Of a stretch of 64,000 bases of DNA, positions 1-11,241 are shown piece by piece. Both the position numbers and the translations under genes were made by a program. The notes beneath the pieces are model-generated. The model was given only the letters and a program-made list of their open reading frames with translations, was not told the origin of the DNA and did not search any database. The first letter of the stretch is position 1. Each line of letters opens with the position of its first letter. Origin of the DNA: Loripinus fragilis. Its lineage: Eukaryota; Mollusca; Bivalvia; Lucinida; Lucinidae. The stretch spans positions 3,605,701-3,669,700 of the forward strand of contig OZ026531.1 of assembly GCA_964019695.1 (NCBI GenBank), written 5' to 3'.

Positions 1-683
1 TGAATAGGCTTCACTGTTTAATTTACAAAAAAAATATCTTTGTCATATGCCATTTAAATGACCTTTGAACTTTCACGTTAAAACCGGAAGTAGACACCAG
101 TCTTGAAAGAATAACTGTTAAAAATGGGCTGATCAAGCTGTATTGTGCTTGGTATAATATGCTTATGTAAAATAAAACGCATACAATGATTTTAGTATGA
201 TTATTTAAAAAAATCTGAAAATGTAGAAAATGAGCATTTTTAAAACAATCATAAAAATTGTTTATAAGCAAAAATTTAGAGGTTTGGTGTTTTTCAAGTC
301 GGCTAGACGGGTTTGAAATCACCTTTACTTCAATATGTAAAAAAAATGCACTCAAAACCCTTATTTTCTTCAAAATTTTGTTGTTGTCTTTTGCATTTTT
401 GAACCACAAAATTGTAAAGTGATAAATAACTCTTCCAATGCACTACTATACTTAACTTTAGTCCATTGAATTACACATATTTGGGCAAAAATTCATTTCA
501 ATTTCATTAGCACTAAGTAAGAAAAAAATGAAATCGAAAATTGGCCACATAGAACTTCGTATCAGTGTATTTGAGAAAATGGAAGACGATTATGATACCG
601 GGGGCGTACCTACGTGTACGCAAATACGCATGTGCGTACAACTTGATGCTGCAAGTACATTGTATAGGGTATTAAGTTACAGC
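1..683. other. AT-rich sequence, no gene recognised
   Basis: Short open frames occur here (for example 528-740 on +), but they have no recognisable domain and no codon bias I can point to. I see no exon structure. Confidence 0.5.
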
Positions 684-685
684 AA

Positions 686-977
686 AACCTGTCTTAAGCG
701 GCAAATCAAAAATAGCCAAAATGACCTCAATGACAAATGATAGTTTAATGAAGGTTGAAAGTATGACAGAATGCTCCCTTTGGAATTCTTTTAACCTGCA
801 TTAAGCGATAATCGGTCTTGAAAACCATTTTGGTCTTCATTTTAAATGGCCGCTTTAAACATATTTATTTCTCAAATAGATACATACAAATACAATAATT
901 ACAAACATTATAAATATGATTTGAACGAAAGCTAGAGCTTATTTAGTTCATCTCCTAGTGGCCGCTTAAAACAGGTT
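686..977. mobile_element. MITE-like element with short terminal inverted repeats
   Basis: The left end AACCTGTCTTAAGCGGC (686-702) is mirrored by GCCGCTTAAAACAGGTT (961-977). A related internal motif, GGCCGCTTTAAAC, lies near 848-860. The element is about 290 bp with no coding capacity, which fits a non-autonomous DNA element. Confidence 0.55.
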
Positions 978-1610
978 ACAAAGTAACCAATTTGATTTTT
1001 GGAAGAAAATGCAACAAATAGTGTTTAGTAGCGTGTCTTGAGCGCTCATTTTACTCCTTTGAAATGCCCTAAAACCATTTTCTGCCACATGGCTTAAACC
1101 CTGGTCCCATACACAGACCCATTCAAGAGTGCGTACTCTATAACATGCCTCAGGAACGCGCCTTGATACCGTGGACCTCACTGCCATAGAAAACGCTGGA
1201 TGTACAGCTAGACAAGAACATAAAAGGAGACAATGTGTGGATTTGATGATAACTGAAAATGATTTTCGTAAGTTTTTCAATGGGTCCCAATGAGCAACCA
1301 AAACATTGGTTTTCATGTGCATTGGTCGATTCCGTGGTAATTAAGAAAACACTACTGCGTTCTTTTCTTTGGAGTACTGGGCGGTCATGTAATGAGCATG
1401 CAAACGGCCACCGAGTTACAATATCTGAAGACTTATTACTCCTCAAATCGTACGCAGGAACTATTTACTGTTGTCAGAAATTAATGCATTCAGTGGGCGC
1501 ACTTTAAATAGCTGCGCTTTTGACAGTTACAAATAAATGGTGAAATAATCATTGCACATATATACTTATATCAATCTGGAACGATCTAAGAAAAAGACAG
1601 AAGAAAGAAA
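978..1610. other. Region upstream of exon 1 (probable promoter and 5' UTR)
   Basis: No gene recognised. An AT-rich stretch at about 1555-1571 (ATATATACTTATAT) lies 40-55 bp before the exon 1 ATG and could be a TATA-like element with a very short leader, but this is weak. Confidence 0.25.
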
Positions 1611-1959
1611 ATGGATGAAAAACGGTCTCTAAGATCAATGTTGCACACTAACATCGGTTACGATAAACGTGTAAACCTTTCTTCGCCGCCACCGCCCTAC
1701 TCAGTTTTTCCTCTACAAGAAAGACAGAAAACGAATTCCTATGAGGACTTATTCACGGTCACGGCGAAAAGCAGAGGCGATGTTGGAAGTGTGATTTACA
1801 CGTCGGACAGTATACCCACACCCACACCGGTCGGGAGACCTACTAGAGGCTGGTCAAAAAGAACGAAATTGCTCATAGCTTTCGCCGTTTTCGTCACCAT
1901 TGTAGTTGCAGTATGTGTTTATCTCGCGATTGCAACCACTGCGGGAGATTCAAATTCTG
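1611..1959 (+). CDS. Exon 1: cytoplasmic tail plus transmembrane helix of the TSP1-repeat membrane protein
   Basis: Translation from the ATG at 1611 gives 116 complete residues. The start context is good (A at -3, G at +4). Residues 87-108 form one hydrophobic helix (LLIAFAVFVTIVVAVCVYLA). It is preceded by basic residues R76, R79, K83, R84 and K86 and followed by an uncharged TTAG stretch. There is no signal peptide, so the positive-inside rule predicts type II topology with the N-terminus in the cytoplasm. The tail contains PPPY (residues 27-30), a candidate WW-domain ligand, and YEDL (44-47), a candidate YxxPhi sorting signal. The exon ends at a strong donor (G|GTAAGT at 1960) in phase 1. 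Read-through translation would stop at 2018, but the donor makes that unlikely. I do not recognise an orthologue. Confidence 0.72.
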
Positions 1960-2087
1960 GTAAGTCCGAAGGCAACTGCACGGCAATCACGTCACCACGT
2001 CACGCATATGCAACATAGGCTGGCAAGGAATTTGCTCATAGAAATTTTAAATGCTCATTAATATTGGAAAGTTTATACGTTTTGTGT

Positions 2088-2334
2088 AGCCTGTTTTGGT
2101 CTTTGATGACTACTGTTCTCAACAAAATCTGATACATTTAATAGCCATCCAATGGTATTTGTGGATGATGTAACCAATCAGAAAAGATCTCCATTATAAA
2201 AGTCTCATCATCTCGTGATGTCAAGTCAAAACTATTCTAACACACATGATAAGCATTACAGATATTTTCAAAGTCTTTAGCCACATTTTTGGCGTTGTAT
2301 TGAGAACAGTAGTCATCAAAAACTAAAACAGGCT
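2088..2334. mobile_element. MITE-like element with terminal inverted repeats of about 35 bp
   Basis: Left arm begins AGCCTGTTTTGGTCTTTGAT (from 2088). The right arm, ending at 2334, is its near-complement and ends CTAAAACAGGCT. Both arms share a segment reading TGATGACTACTGTTCTCAA on the outer-to-inner strand. Length is 247 bp and there is no ORF. Confidence 0.7.
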
Positions 2335-2489
2335 TGTAAATCAGCGCAGTCTCACCAGAGCCTTCGCTGCTCAGATACAATAAATAGTTTGCATGTCAAT
2401 TATTTAACACCTATATATTAGCGCTTTTCATTTAAATACGTATTTGGTTAGCCAATGAAAACTATCGAATTTGCGTTGGTGATATAAAA

Positions 2490-3145
2490 AAGTATGGATG
2501 TAGGTGAAGTCTCAGTTTATTCTTTATATATCTGGTCATTTATTAGAGATATATAGGTGTTGTTAGCGGTGGTGGTTGAATTGTTGGTGTAATGGCATTG
2601 TTGGTGGTGTTTATAGTGGTGGTGGTGTTGGTGGTGTTGATAAAAAAAGTTACGTTTTAAAAGGAAAGCTTGAACTTGTATTATCAAAGTTTTGTTTTAA
2701 AACAAAGGCTTGCCCACGAAAATGCATTGTTGACATTTAAACATTATGGATGTAGGTGAAGTCTCAGTTTAATCGTTGGTTACCTGGTCGTTTATTTGAG
2801 ACTCCCTCCTCCTCCTCCTCCTCCTCCACCCCCTCCTCCTCTCCCATGAGTGACCCGCCTCCTCCTTCTTGTCCTCTTCCTACTGGTCCTTTCCCACTGT
2901 ACCCTACTAAACCCCCACTGTACCCTCACTATACCCCACTGTACCCTCACTGTACCCTTGCTGAACGTCTTAACATTACTACACATGGACCCTCCTCCTC
3001 CTCTTCCCCCTTCATACTCTCTCCTCCTCCTCCTCCCCCTTCCTCCTCCTCTCCCACTGTACCCCTACTGTACCCTGACTCTTCCCCCACTGTACCCACA
3101 CTGTACCCTCACTGTACCCTTGCTGTACCTCTTAACATTACTGCA
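2490..3145. repeat. Duplicated short segment with GT-rich and CT/CACTGTACCC low-complexity tracts
   Basis: The segment ATGGATGTAGGTGAAGTCTC occurs at about 2494 and again at about 2745. The first copy is followed by a GGTGGT/GTTG-rich tract (2560-2640). The second is followed by a (CTC)n tract and imperfect tandem CACTGTACCC units (about 2799-3140). Proline-rich open frames across it are products of the repeat. Confidence 0.6.
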
Positions 3146-3236
3146 CATGAACTATATGGCCCATCACTGTTTTAAGTTACTAAACCATAATAGAAAATAC
3201 GTAAGATCAGTCTTTGTTACTAAATAAAAAGTCTAA

Positions 3237-3428
3237 CAAATTAAAACGATTCCTAACAAATACAAGAGAGTGTGTCCTATATGCCAAAGACCAAACGTTA
3301 TACATATAAGCACCCATATGGTTGATATGGTACATTGGCTCTCTGCAACAGAACACACTCCATATCTAAAGCGCGCAGTTGTATGTCCATCTGAGACAAT
3401 TAAAAGACCTACTGTAGCAAATGACTAG
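3237..3428 (+). pseudogene. Zinc-finger-like ORF fragment, 5'-truncated, upstream of the ATPase ORF
   Basis: An open frame runs from the codon after a stop at 3234-3236 to the TAG at 3426-3428. It has no ATG near its start, so the 5' part is missing. It encodes CPIC, then histidines spaced as in CxxC-x10-H-x5-H (THMVDMVH), then a second cysteine in a VVCPSE segment. This resembles single C2H2-like fingers in invertebrate mobile elements. The stop overlaps the ATPase start by eight bases (ATGACTAG), a compact arrangement typical of viral or Polinton genes. Function unknown. Confidence 0.4.
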
Positions 3429-4368
3429 GAACATGGAATATACAAACAGCCTAACACAGTCTAAGCCACACGGAAGAAATACCAATCAATACATATCATC
3501 AGAAGCCTATGCAGACTTTCGAGTTAGTCACAAGTTCTCTCTCATAGTAGTTGGTCCCAGTATGTGTGGGAAAAACTTTTATGTCAAACAAATGCTGGAG
3601 GGTGACCATATAAATAATGACGATCCATGGAAGCAACGACGTATACATTGGTTTTATGGACAATACCAAGAAATGTTTAAAGATATGAAAAGAAATTTGG
3701 AGAAAGACATTTACTTCAAGCAAGGTCTATCCAAATTCGAGCTCAATCTCAGTGATATTGATCCATGTAACAACAACAAAGTTGTTATGGACGATCTCAT
3801 GGATATGGCCGAGGAAAGTCCTATTACTTCTAAACTATTCACCCAAGGGAGGCATAGAAACACAAGAGACATACTGTTGTTACAAAATGCATTTCCGAAA
3901 GGAAACTACAATACCAGTAAAAGCCATAATGCTCAGTATATGGTGCTTTTCAGATGTCCAGCTGACAGAAGGCAAATAGGAATCGTTGCTGATAGAATTA
4001 TTGACAAGAACAAACCAGCCTATATGGAAATTTACAACAACATTACGTCTAAACCTTATTCTTATGTTATAGTGGACAATAAAGCCAATACACCATCTAG
4101 GAGGCAATTCAGGACAGAGGTATTTGGAAACTGCGTATCTTATAATATAAAGGGAGTAGATAGTACAGTGTCTATCACAAAACAAGTAACAAAAGCTATC
4201 GATTTAAAAGAAGACAGTGTCAGATGTTACAAAATTGACCATTACAAAATATTAAAACGAAATGATCAAAAAGTTCCCATCATCGTTCACCTAGACAAAC
4301 GCGAGTTGGCCACTGTTCAAGATGAATTTCAAGAAGCAGAAGGTGGTGGGAATCTTCCAATTGGCTGA
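3421..4368 (+). CDS. Packaging-type ATPase (A32/FtsK-HerA-like) of a Polinton/Maverick or adintovirus-like element
   Basis: The 315-aa ORF is intact from ATG to TGA. A P-loop lies at residues 45-52 (GPSMCGKN), after a hydrophobic strand. A Walker B-like VVMDDLM lies at 121-127. The family hallmark block follows: LFTQGRHRN (139-147), then LLLQNAFPKG (152-161) with the Q-N sensor pair, then a KSHNAQYMVLFRCP segment. In this family the enzyme uses ATP to drive viral DNA into capsids. The P-loop is odd: the Thr/Ser that normally follows the lysine is Asn52, which would be expected to impair Mg-ATP binding. No DNA polymerase B, integrase, protease or capsid gene lies beside it, so this is an isolated fragment. 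Its lack of stops suggests a fairly recent insertion or retention. It sits inside the inferred intron 1. Confidence 0.8.
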   Translation: MTRNMEYTNSLTQSKPHGRNTNQYISSEAYADFRVSHKFSLIVVGPSMCGKNFYVKQMLEGDHINNDDPWKQRRIHWFYGQYQEMFKDMKRNLEKDIYFKQGLSKFELNLSDIDPCNNNKVVMDDLMDMAEESPITSKLFTQGRHRNTRDILLLQNAFPKGNYNTSKSHNAQYMVLFRCPADRRQIGIVADRIIDKNKPAYMEIYNNITSKPYSYVIVDNKANTPSRRQFRTEVFGNCVSYNIKGVDSTVSITKQVTKAIDLKEDSVRCYKIDHYKILKRNDQKVPIIVHLDKRELATVQDEFQEAEGGGNLPIG

Positions 4369-4990
4369 GTATTGTGGCGTGTATATTCTGTAAACATTCC
4401 AGGCTACTATAAACCAGTGCTTATTAAAAAGTTGGGCTCAGAGCAGACTAAATGTTATCAAGTTAATGGTGAATGGTTGTTTGCTTTTGTCCACAATATC
4501 GTACTTTTTTGTAAAATGATGGTATCGGAATAAGTACTGGAGGAGTCCCAGTCTACCAAGAGCTCTACACCAACTACGCTTGAAAGAAAGACCACTCCGT
4601 AAAGGTGATATGCCAAAAAAGGAAGTCCTTTTATTATACAGTCTCATTGTGAAGCCTGCTAGTGTTGACTCACCCTCTGTACAAAAGGCGCCTAAAAAGA
4701 ATGGATCGTGTATCCTACCTTCCTAAGCCCCGAAGAAGAATGGCACCATGATCTAGGACGTGACGCTACCTTCTCGTGGTCTAGAGCGTTGACTCACCCT
4801 CCGAGGTGTAACCGAATGCGTCACAGGGAGGTTTGGACCTAATGGCGGCCATCTCGGATCATAAGTCGTGACGTCATTGGCTCTATAGTAACATGTATAC
4901 TACTCGTAACTACATCCTACAGAGCGAAGGAATGGCGGTGACTTTGATTTTCTGGTTGCAAGTTTCTGGTATGGCTCTGTACTAACAGAT
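4369..4990. other. Possible remnant downstream of the ATPase, not identified
   Basis: A 68-codon open frame without a start (4520-4726, + strand) follows the ATPase. I cannot assign it to a Polinton protein. The rest shows no recognisable gene. Confidence 0.3.
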
Positions 4991-5059
4991 CATTTGCCCG
5001 GCTGGGGCGTGGTCACAAATGACTTGTGTGAATAATTTATTTTGCCTTTATGCACTAGC

Positions 5060-5349
5060 CATTTGTGACCACTGCCCCCAAGCCCAGAGGAATGTCGAGG
5101 ACTTTGATTTTGTGTCTGCATGCAGTTCCCCCATAGTAGCCACCACACTGTGGGGACAGCTAGCTGGCAAAACCATGACAGTTCTCCCACGCAGTCTGTT
5201 ATTATACTGCACTGCCATGTTTGTCTATGTCTATCAAACACCTACATTTCCTCCGCATTATGGAGACAATGTAAAAGTAAAATCACATCACATTTGCAAG
5301 GCTATCCCCGCCCTGCTCAGGGGCTTGGGTGAAGCAGTGGTTACAAATG
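5060..5349. mobile_element. MITE-like element with imperfect terminal inverted repeats of about 28 bp
   Basis: The left end CATTTGTGACCACTGCCCCC (5060) is mirrored by a right end that finishes AGCAGTGGTTACAAATG (5349). A third, inverted copy of the end sequence lies just upstream at 4996-5021, so two elements may be nested or one end duplicated. Confidence 0.5.
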
Positions 5350-6431
5350 ACTGGTGCATTATTTATAGCCTATGATGCACTTCACATGAAAATTAAGTTA
5401 TAAGCCACCCCCCAAAAAATATATTGACCTGAAACACAAAATAAGACATCCACTGATATGTTGTTCAACCTATTTCCAAGCACATTCCCACCCCATCAAT
5501 AGTTTTGCTTTCTGACCTCAACTGTTAAAGGGCTGAACGAGCATTATTTTTATTGGATGAGTCTATTTTTATTTGGATCACACCTACCGGTAGAGCTCTG
5601 TGATCTTTTTCTCTTATCAATTATAGTTGCCCTGAATTACGATGCATATTTTGCATTGCCTGGTGTCAACAAATCAGTATTTGGAATAAACAGATAGAAA
5701 TTTCAATTAGTTAATAAAACACGTTGGAAAATCTGAAGATCAGAGGGATAAAACTTACAAGGAGCCGATAACACTGAAAATCAAGATTTTGAATTGAGGA
5801 ACAAGGGAACACAGCGATTCATTTCATAGGAACAAGCGGACGGGGACCCACTGGGAAGGCCTAAATATTTTCTGGTGTGCCATAATTTTGTAAGCCCAAA
5901 CTATGGCCATAATTTGCATTTGGTGGGACTATTTTGATATGATAAGAAACCCTTCTCCTAACACGTTACTTCGTCTTACAAGACTGTATAATTATTCATC
6001 GATAGTCAACTAAAGGTAAAGTACTGCCGCATTAATAAGAAACGCGAAAAAACGACTTTAAGTGCATCTTTTCACGTTATTTTCTCTAGAACTTTTCGAT
6101 ATGCGGATAGAAAAAAATGCAGTATTTTTTGACAAAATTTTCAACCTGATGTTTTTGCTGTGTTTTTCTGTAATTAGATGGAATTTTGGCATATTTTTGG
6201 CTCTTTTCAACGGGGGAGTTTATTAATATTATGCAACGGTTGACTAAATAATTCGTCCGTGATCCCCGTGTAGGTTATATACTGAACAAAAGTGAAAACG
6301 CTACACCTGAATTGTTTGCCATTTATATGCCAAATGATGCAATCCAGTAAAGCAACTAAAAGTGTATCTGACTGTTCAGAGACTGGGTTATGCATTAAGT
6401 AAAAGGTTAACGGATGTTGTCCCGATGAATC
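5350..6431. other. Intronic sequence, nothing recognised
   Basis: AT-rich with no ORF of note and no repeat that I can match elsewhere in the window. Confidence 0.5.
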
Positions 6432-6618
6432 ACATGAAAGTAAGAAAGAGGGCAAAGATCAGGCATCGATACAATCAAGCCCACACCTGACCCAGGATAC
6501 CAACTGGAAAAGTGATAACTTCACAATTAGACATCACAGACCAGAGCTAAGAGGTCAAGGCATCAATAAACAGACGCGCACGAAAGCATAACACAAACGA
6601 GACAGAAAAAAAATAAAT
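6432..6618 (-). mobile_element. SINE-like dispersed element (family with conserved 65-bp core), minus orientation
   Basis: Its reverse complement aligns with 22475-22706 over nearly the full length. The shared part includes a GCGCGTCTGTTTA segment and a core containing CTTGATTGTATCGA and CCTGATCTTTGC. The core also occurs near 44953-45025 and 56250-56322. Non-coding. Confidence 0.55.
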
Positions 6619-8524
6619 GTAACAGGGGTCCAATTTTTCAGGTTTCAAATTTTGAACAGAAATCTCACACAGTTTAGGCCTTCAGAAATCCACTGCCAAC
6701 CAGATCCGACTGAACGGAATTATAGTCTTAGACATGTGAACACCAAAAATATGCGTTGATCGTTTAGAAAAGCAACCTAAGAAAGCGGGTTTGTCGTCAA
6801 ATTGGCCAAGCTTGATATTTTAACACTGATATCTCCATAGTAAAATCAATGTGTTGTTGCATTCTAGTCTGAGCACATTAATAGTCGAGAAATAGTAGGA
6901 ATAATGTGCTGATAGGTCTACCTGATAAGGCTAAAAGAAAGTTATCGAAAATCGTGATAAACCGAAGATTACCAAATATTTAATATTCCCTTTGTCAAAG
7001 GGAGACATTTTACAATTTGTTTTACAAATTTGATAAATTCGACATTGATTTCTGAGCTTGTTTCAAGTGATAATACAGTTTTCTTGTGTATTAATGCAAC
7101 ACAAGTATGATGAATTCTGATAAGCATAACAATCTTTATTGCGCATGCGCAATTGCAAAATTCAGTGAATAAAGCTTTTAACACAAAAAAGGAATTAACT
7201 CAGACATCAAACGAAACAAATTGGTCGAGCTTCGACGAATCGCTTGCTGGATGTTTTGAAAACAATATTAAGCTTTAGTAAATACTTTTCGTCCAAATAT
7301 AAAATATTATATTGTAGCATTTTCATTATTGTAGCATAAAGTGTATCATACATATAAAGTACTGCTGCATAAATAAGAATTGCAAATAAATGACTTTAGA
7401 TGTACGTTTTCAATTTAAATCGCATTGAGCATTCAATAATTGTGTATCATTTCAGGCAGTATTTTGACAAAACAGATTAGCCGGTATTAAGGCTAATTTT
7501 TGCTCTAATAATTCTGATGGTAGAATTTGGGCATTTTATTCCACCTATTTGACACTTGTCAGGGATAATCCTGGGATAGGCCTAACCCATTTTGTTAGAA
7601 AACTATTATTTCTGCTAAAATGGACGTTATTTTTAGCTGGGCCTCATATATAAGGTATTCAAAGTTCATGTCAATTATGTTCTAATATAGATATTAAGGA
7701 TTCTTGGGCCCATCAAATTTTGCAAAATGCCCATAGAAATTTCAAAAGGCCCATTAAAATTATGTAATCTGCATGGATTTGAATAGGATATGGGCCATTG
7801 GCCCATTCTAAGGGCCAGTCATCATTTTGGTCCAGGAGTATCTCTGACTTGAGTGTTACCATTGAAAGAATGTATGTAAACAGCTCAAATTAACTTATTA
7901 CAGAAAAAGAATGGTTGACTATAATACTACATATGTAGTTGAAAATGTTTAGGCCGTTTACCACTGTAAAAGTAGCTTTTATGAAATTGTCCATAATAGC
8001 CACATCACGATGTTTTAATAGAAAATGTCATTACAAACATAGCAAACAGTATTTACTCGGATCAACCTGATCGTATTGGATCAGTTGGATATCAGTCCAC
8101 GCTGATTGAATCGATACTATCAACTGAATGGCAGTGCTTAAAAATAAAACTGGCATGTAAGCAATCGCGATTTTAAAATGTGTGATGCTTTTGACACTTA
8201 CCTGTAGAAATTTAAGTACAGATATATAAGCCGTCACATGGCTGTTACACCGTTTTAATTCCCCCCGCTTTTCAGAAAGCCTAAAAATGTCGAAATTCCC
8301 AAGAGATTAGGGGTCAGGGCAGTGGTAGTAGATTCTTCGAACAATTTTCCTCTGACACTGCAGGATTTTCTTAATCCAGATTTGAGCCTAACGTTCGGAA
8401 AAATAATATTTCAGATATTTGCATTTATTATTATTGCGGCAGGACTATAGTGATCCGTACAAAGGTGCGTTTATGGTAAATTTAAAAATGTAGATACTCA
8501 AATGAGGACAAATTCCATTATATC
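6619..8524. other. Intronic sequence, nothing recognised
   Basis: No gene, RNA or clear repeat seen. Short open frames on the minus strand (6969-7184, 8031-8237) show no domain. Confidence 0.5.
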
Positions 8525-8957
8525 ACAGACCTTTTGCACAGTATGTAAACTGAAATAAACATCATGTACCCGTTCCTCCTAGCTCTCGTATTATAAACAT
8601 GAATTACAACACTAGTAACCAGTAGTCGGGAAAATGCGTGTATTTAGGTACATGTACACGTTCCGATTTATATTGTTAGCGATACAGGCAATACACATTC
8701 GAACAAGGTAAGAACAGCCATGTTATCTATTTTATTCCGTTTTGTTCCATGATTTTAACGGTTTCCTCCTTTGCATTTTGCTTTGTTAAAAACGACTTGC
8801 TCACAATCAGAGCCGCTGTGCCGAAAACGAGCTTAAATCACGATTTCCAACAACTGGTTACGCACGAGTGCTGGAATTTCTTATTTATAAGGCGAGAGCT
8901 AGGAGGAACGGGTACAGGATGTTTATTTCAGTTTACATACTGTGTTTTGGCAAGACC
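8525..8957. repeat. Fold-back inverted repeat, arms of about 120 bp
   Basis: The left arm 8525-8645 and right arm 8835-8957 are imperfect reverse complements. The best-conserved part includes AGTATGTAAACTGAAATAAA and CCCGTTCCTCCTAGCTCTCG. The spacer is about 190 bp. The ORF at 8749-9078 runs across it and is probably fortuitous. Confidence 0.65.
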
Positions 8958-9109
8958 TTTTGTAGCGAAAAAAAAAATATCACCAATAAGGCGGTGCATA
9001 GATGCATTAAATTCTTATGTTTATTGTGCGATCGGTCTGCACATATATAAAATAAACGCAAAAAGCGATGTTTACTAAATTCCTGTACGTACAGTAGTCG
9101 TAAGTGTAC

Positions 9110-9235
9110 ACATGTAAAGCCCCAAGAACACAGTCACGATTCCGGCCACAATTCACCACGATTCATCCCGATTGGAGCCAGATGGTAAAATAGGGGTGCA
9201 TCGGGATGCGTCAGGATGGAAATAAATTTTCCTTT
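9110..9235. repeat. Fragment of a repeat rich in CACGATTC motifs
   Basis: It begins AAGCCCCAAGAACACAGTCA and carries several CACGATTC-like motifs. The opening resembles the reverse complement of the end of the 18705-18890 segment (GTGTAACTGGGGCTT), so both may belong to one element family. Confidence 0.4.
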
Positions 9236-10150
9236 TTAAAGGAGGGCTTGCCTAGTTGAAAAACAGCATGTGCACCTTGTATGTTGGGAACACCTCCAAA
9301 TTTGGTTATTGTTTACACTGCACTAAAACCACGTCATAGACGAACATTAACAATAGTTATTGAGTCGGTGGGTAAGATACTCTTCTGGCAAAAGAAAAAC
9401 ACAACCAGTTATCTAAAGTGGCACTTAGCGCCGTATACTGAAGGACTTTAAAAACTCAAAAAAATGAAATTAATAAAATTTACGTATTTCTAATGTATCA
9501 ATTTTTTGAGTTTGGCAAAAATGAAGATCAACACGTCAGCAAAACATGTTTTTAGTTTCATGCCAAAATAATAAATAATGTTAGGACAACAGTCTATCGA
9601 ATAGCAATACCCTTATATTCAAAAGTTGCAAATTGAAATTTGTCTAGGAATCAGACGTGATTTAAAGTAATTGTATCAAAATATTTTTATTAAAAACCTG
9701 GATACAAATTATCATCGAAGCCCTATTATTTGTCTGGAACTGACGATTGCCAGCCAGAACGGATATCGTCGATGCAAATGTTGCCGTCTTAACGTCAGGT
9801 TGTCATTTTTGGTTAACCAGACCTGCGTCGATATTTAACTGTCCCTGTAGCCTGATAACGACCTCTGAGGGGCTGTATAGTTGATCGCCTTTCATAAAGG
9901 CCTAGAACTTTTCAAATAGTCATTTCATTTTTCCCAAATAGACATATTCCTAATTTGTTGCTAGTCTATAGGCTGGTGCTAAGTTCTGATAATCATACAA
10001 CTCCACTGAAGACAATTACATTTATAAACTATTGAACACAACCATTTGGAAAAGAAAGAAATATTATTACTATATTTAACGTATATTAATGACCACTTTT
10101 ATTATCAGACTGGTAGCTATTCTATATAGTTGACTGATGGCAACTATAAT
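9236..10150. other. Intronic sequence, nothing recognised
   Basis: No ORF, RNA or repeat could be supported. Confidence 0.45.
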
Positions 10151-10615
10151 GGCCCACTTCGAATCGAAGTTTAGTTCCTACTTTAATAACTAAAGTTCAA
10201 TTCGAACATCAATAGTCGCTACTATAGTGACGTCATGAACCTGTAAAGATCAACGGTGGGTCAGAGCACCGTTACTCTAGTAGCTTATCTGGTTCCCTGC
10301 TCTAGACCTATCTAGCAAGATGGGTTCAAGATCTATCAATAGCCTCAAAATGTTTTTATTTTACAAAATAAATCCTTGATGTGTTCTATTTGCGGTCCCT
10401 CTTATTCGTAATTATTAATTACAGTAGTCTGTGCAATTTATGCACACCCTTTTTGTCTACAATGAAGAATTGAGGTGGGGCATACAGGGCTATTCACTTT
10501 GTTTACTTGGCAACTAATTAAAAGGTTGTAACTGTATCCATTCGGCGGTAAACGTACGCACACTTCTATTACGTAAGATCTTTAGTAGGAACTTTAGTTC
10601 GATTTGAAGTGGGCC
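10151..10615. mobile_element. MITE-like element with TIRs of about 37 bp
   Basis: The left end GGCCCACTTCGAATCGAAGT is mirrored by the right end, which reads TTCGATTTGAAGTGGGCC up to 10615. The inverted match continues through AGTTCCTACT. Length is 465 bp with no coding capacity. Confidence 0.7.
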
Positions 10616-10890
10616 AATATCATTCCAATTGCGCCAGACCGTTCATTTTTGGACAATCGTGGTATGATAAATAAAGTTCTAAAACTAAAGCTGCAGTGTT
10701 TTTATACATGCTTATGTACAAGCTACATGTCAAATTGACCCAGAAGTGTATTCGCCACGCCATGATCCCAAAATATATCCTCACCCCAAATTTAGGATTC
10801 CTACCTCAAATTATATACAGATATGCTCTGAGCTCGACCTTGCTGGAACTGAAACCAGAGGTCAAGGTCACAGTGCCCTGGAAACATTTC

Positions 10891-10960
<70 letters not shown>

Positions 10961-10973
10961 CGTAAGTAAGTAA
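10891..10973. repeat. (AAGT)n microsatellite
   Basis: About 20 near-perfect tandem copies of AAGT with one interruption (ACGT). It directly follows a segment containing AGGTCAAGGTCA. Confidence 0.9.
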
Positions 10974-11241
10974 AGTCTTTATTTAAAGAGGGCGACAACA
11001 TTTAGTAGAACAACTAATCTTCCATGAGGCCCTCAAACCTCGCCAGGGTCGAAGATGTATCTAAATACCAAATATGGAATGCTATCATGAATAAAATAGG
11101 CGATCTGCATTTTTTCAAGAACTGACTCCTCAGATCAAGGTCACAGTGGATGAAAACAGTGAGCGACATTCCACGACCACAACATATATCCAAAAATTGA
11201 ATTTGGGGGTTAATATGGCTTATAATATAAGACATGCCCTT

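Noticed and set aside
2756..3227. Proline/serine-rich and leucine-rich ORFs
   Set aside because: Translations of (CTC)n and CACTGTACCC repeats.
3421..4368. Complete Polinton or adintovirus
   Set aside because: No polymerase, integrase, protease, capsid gene or long terminal inverted repeats could be found around the ATPase.
8749..9078. 109-codon + strand ORF
   Set aside because: It spans the spacer and right arm of an inverted repeat and shows no domain.
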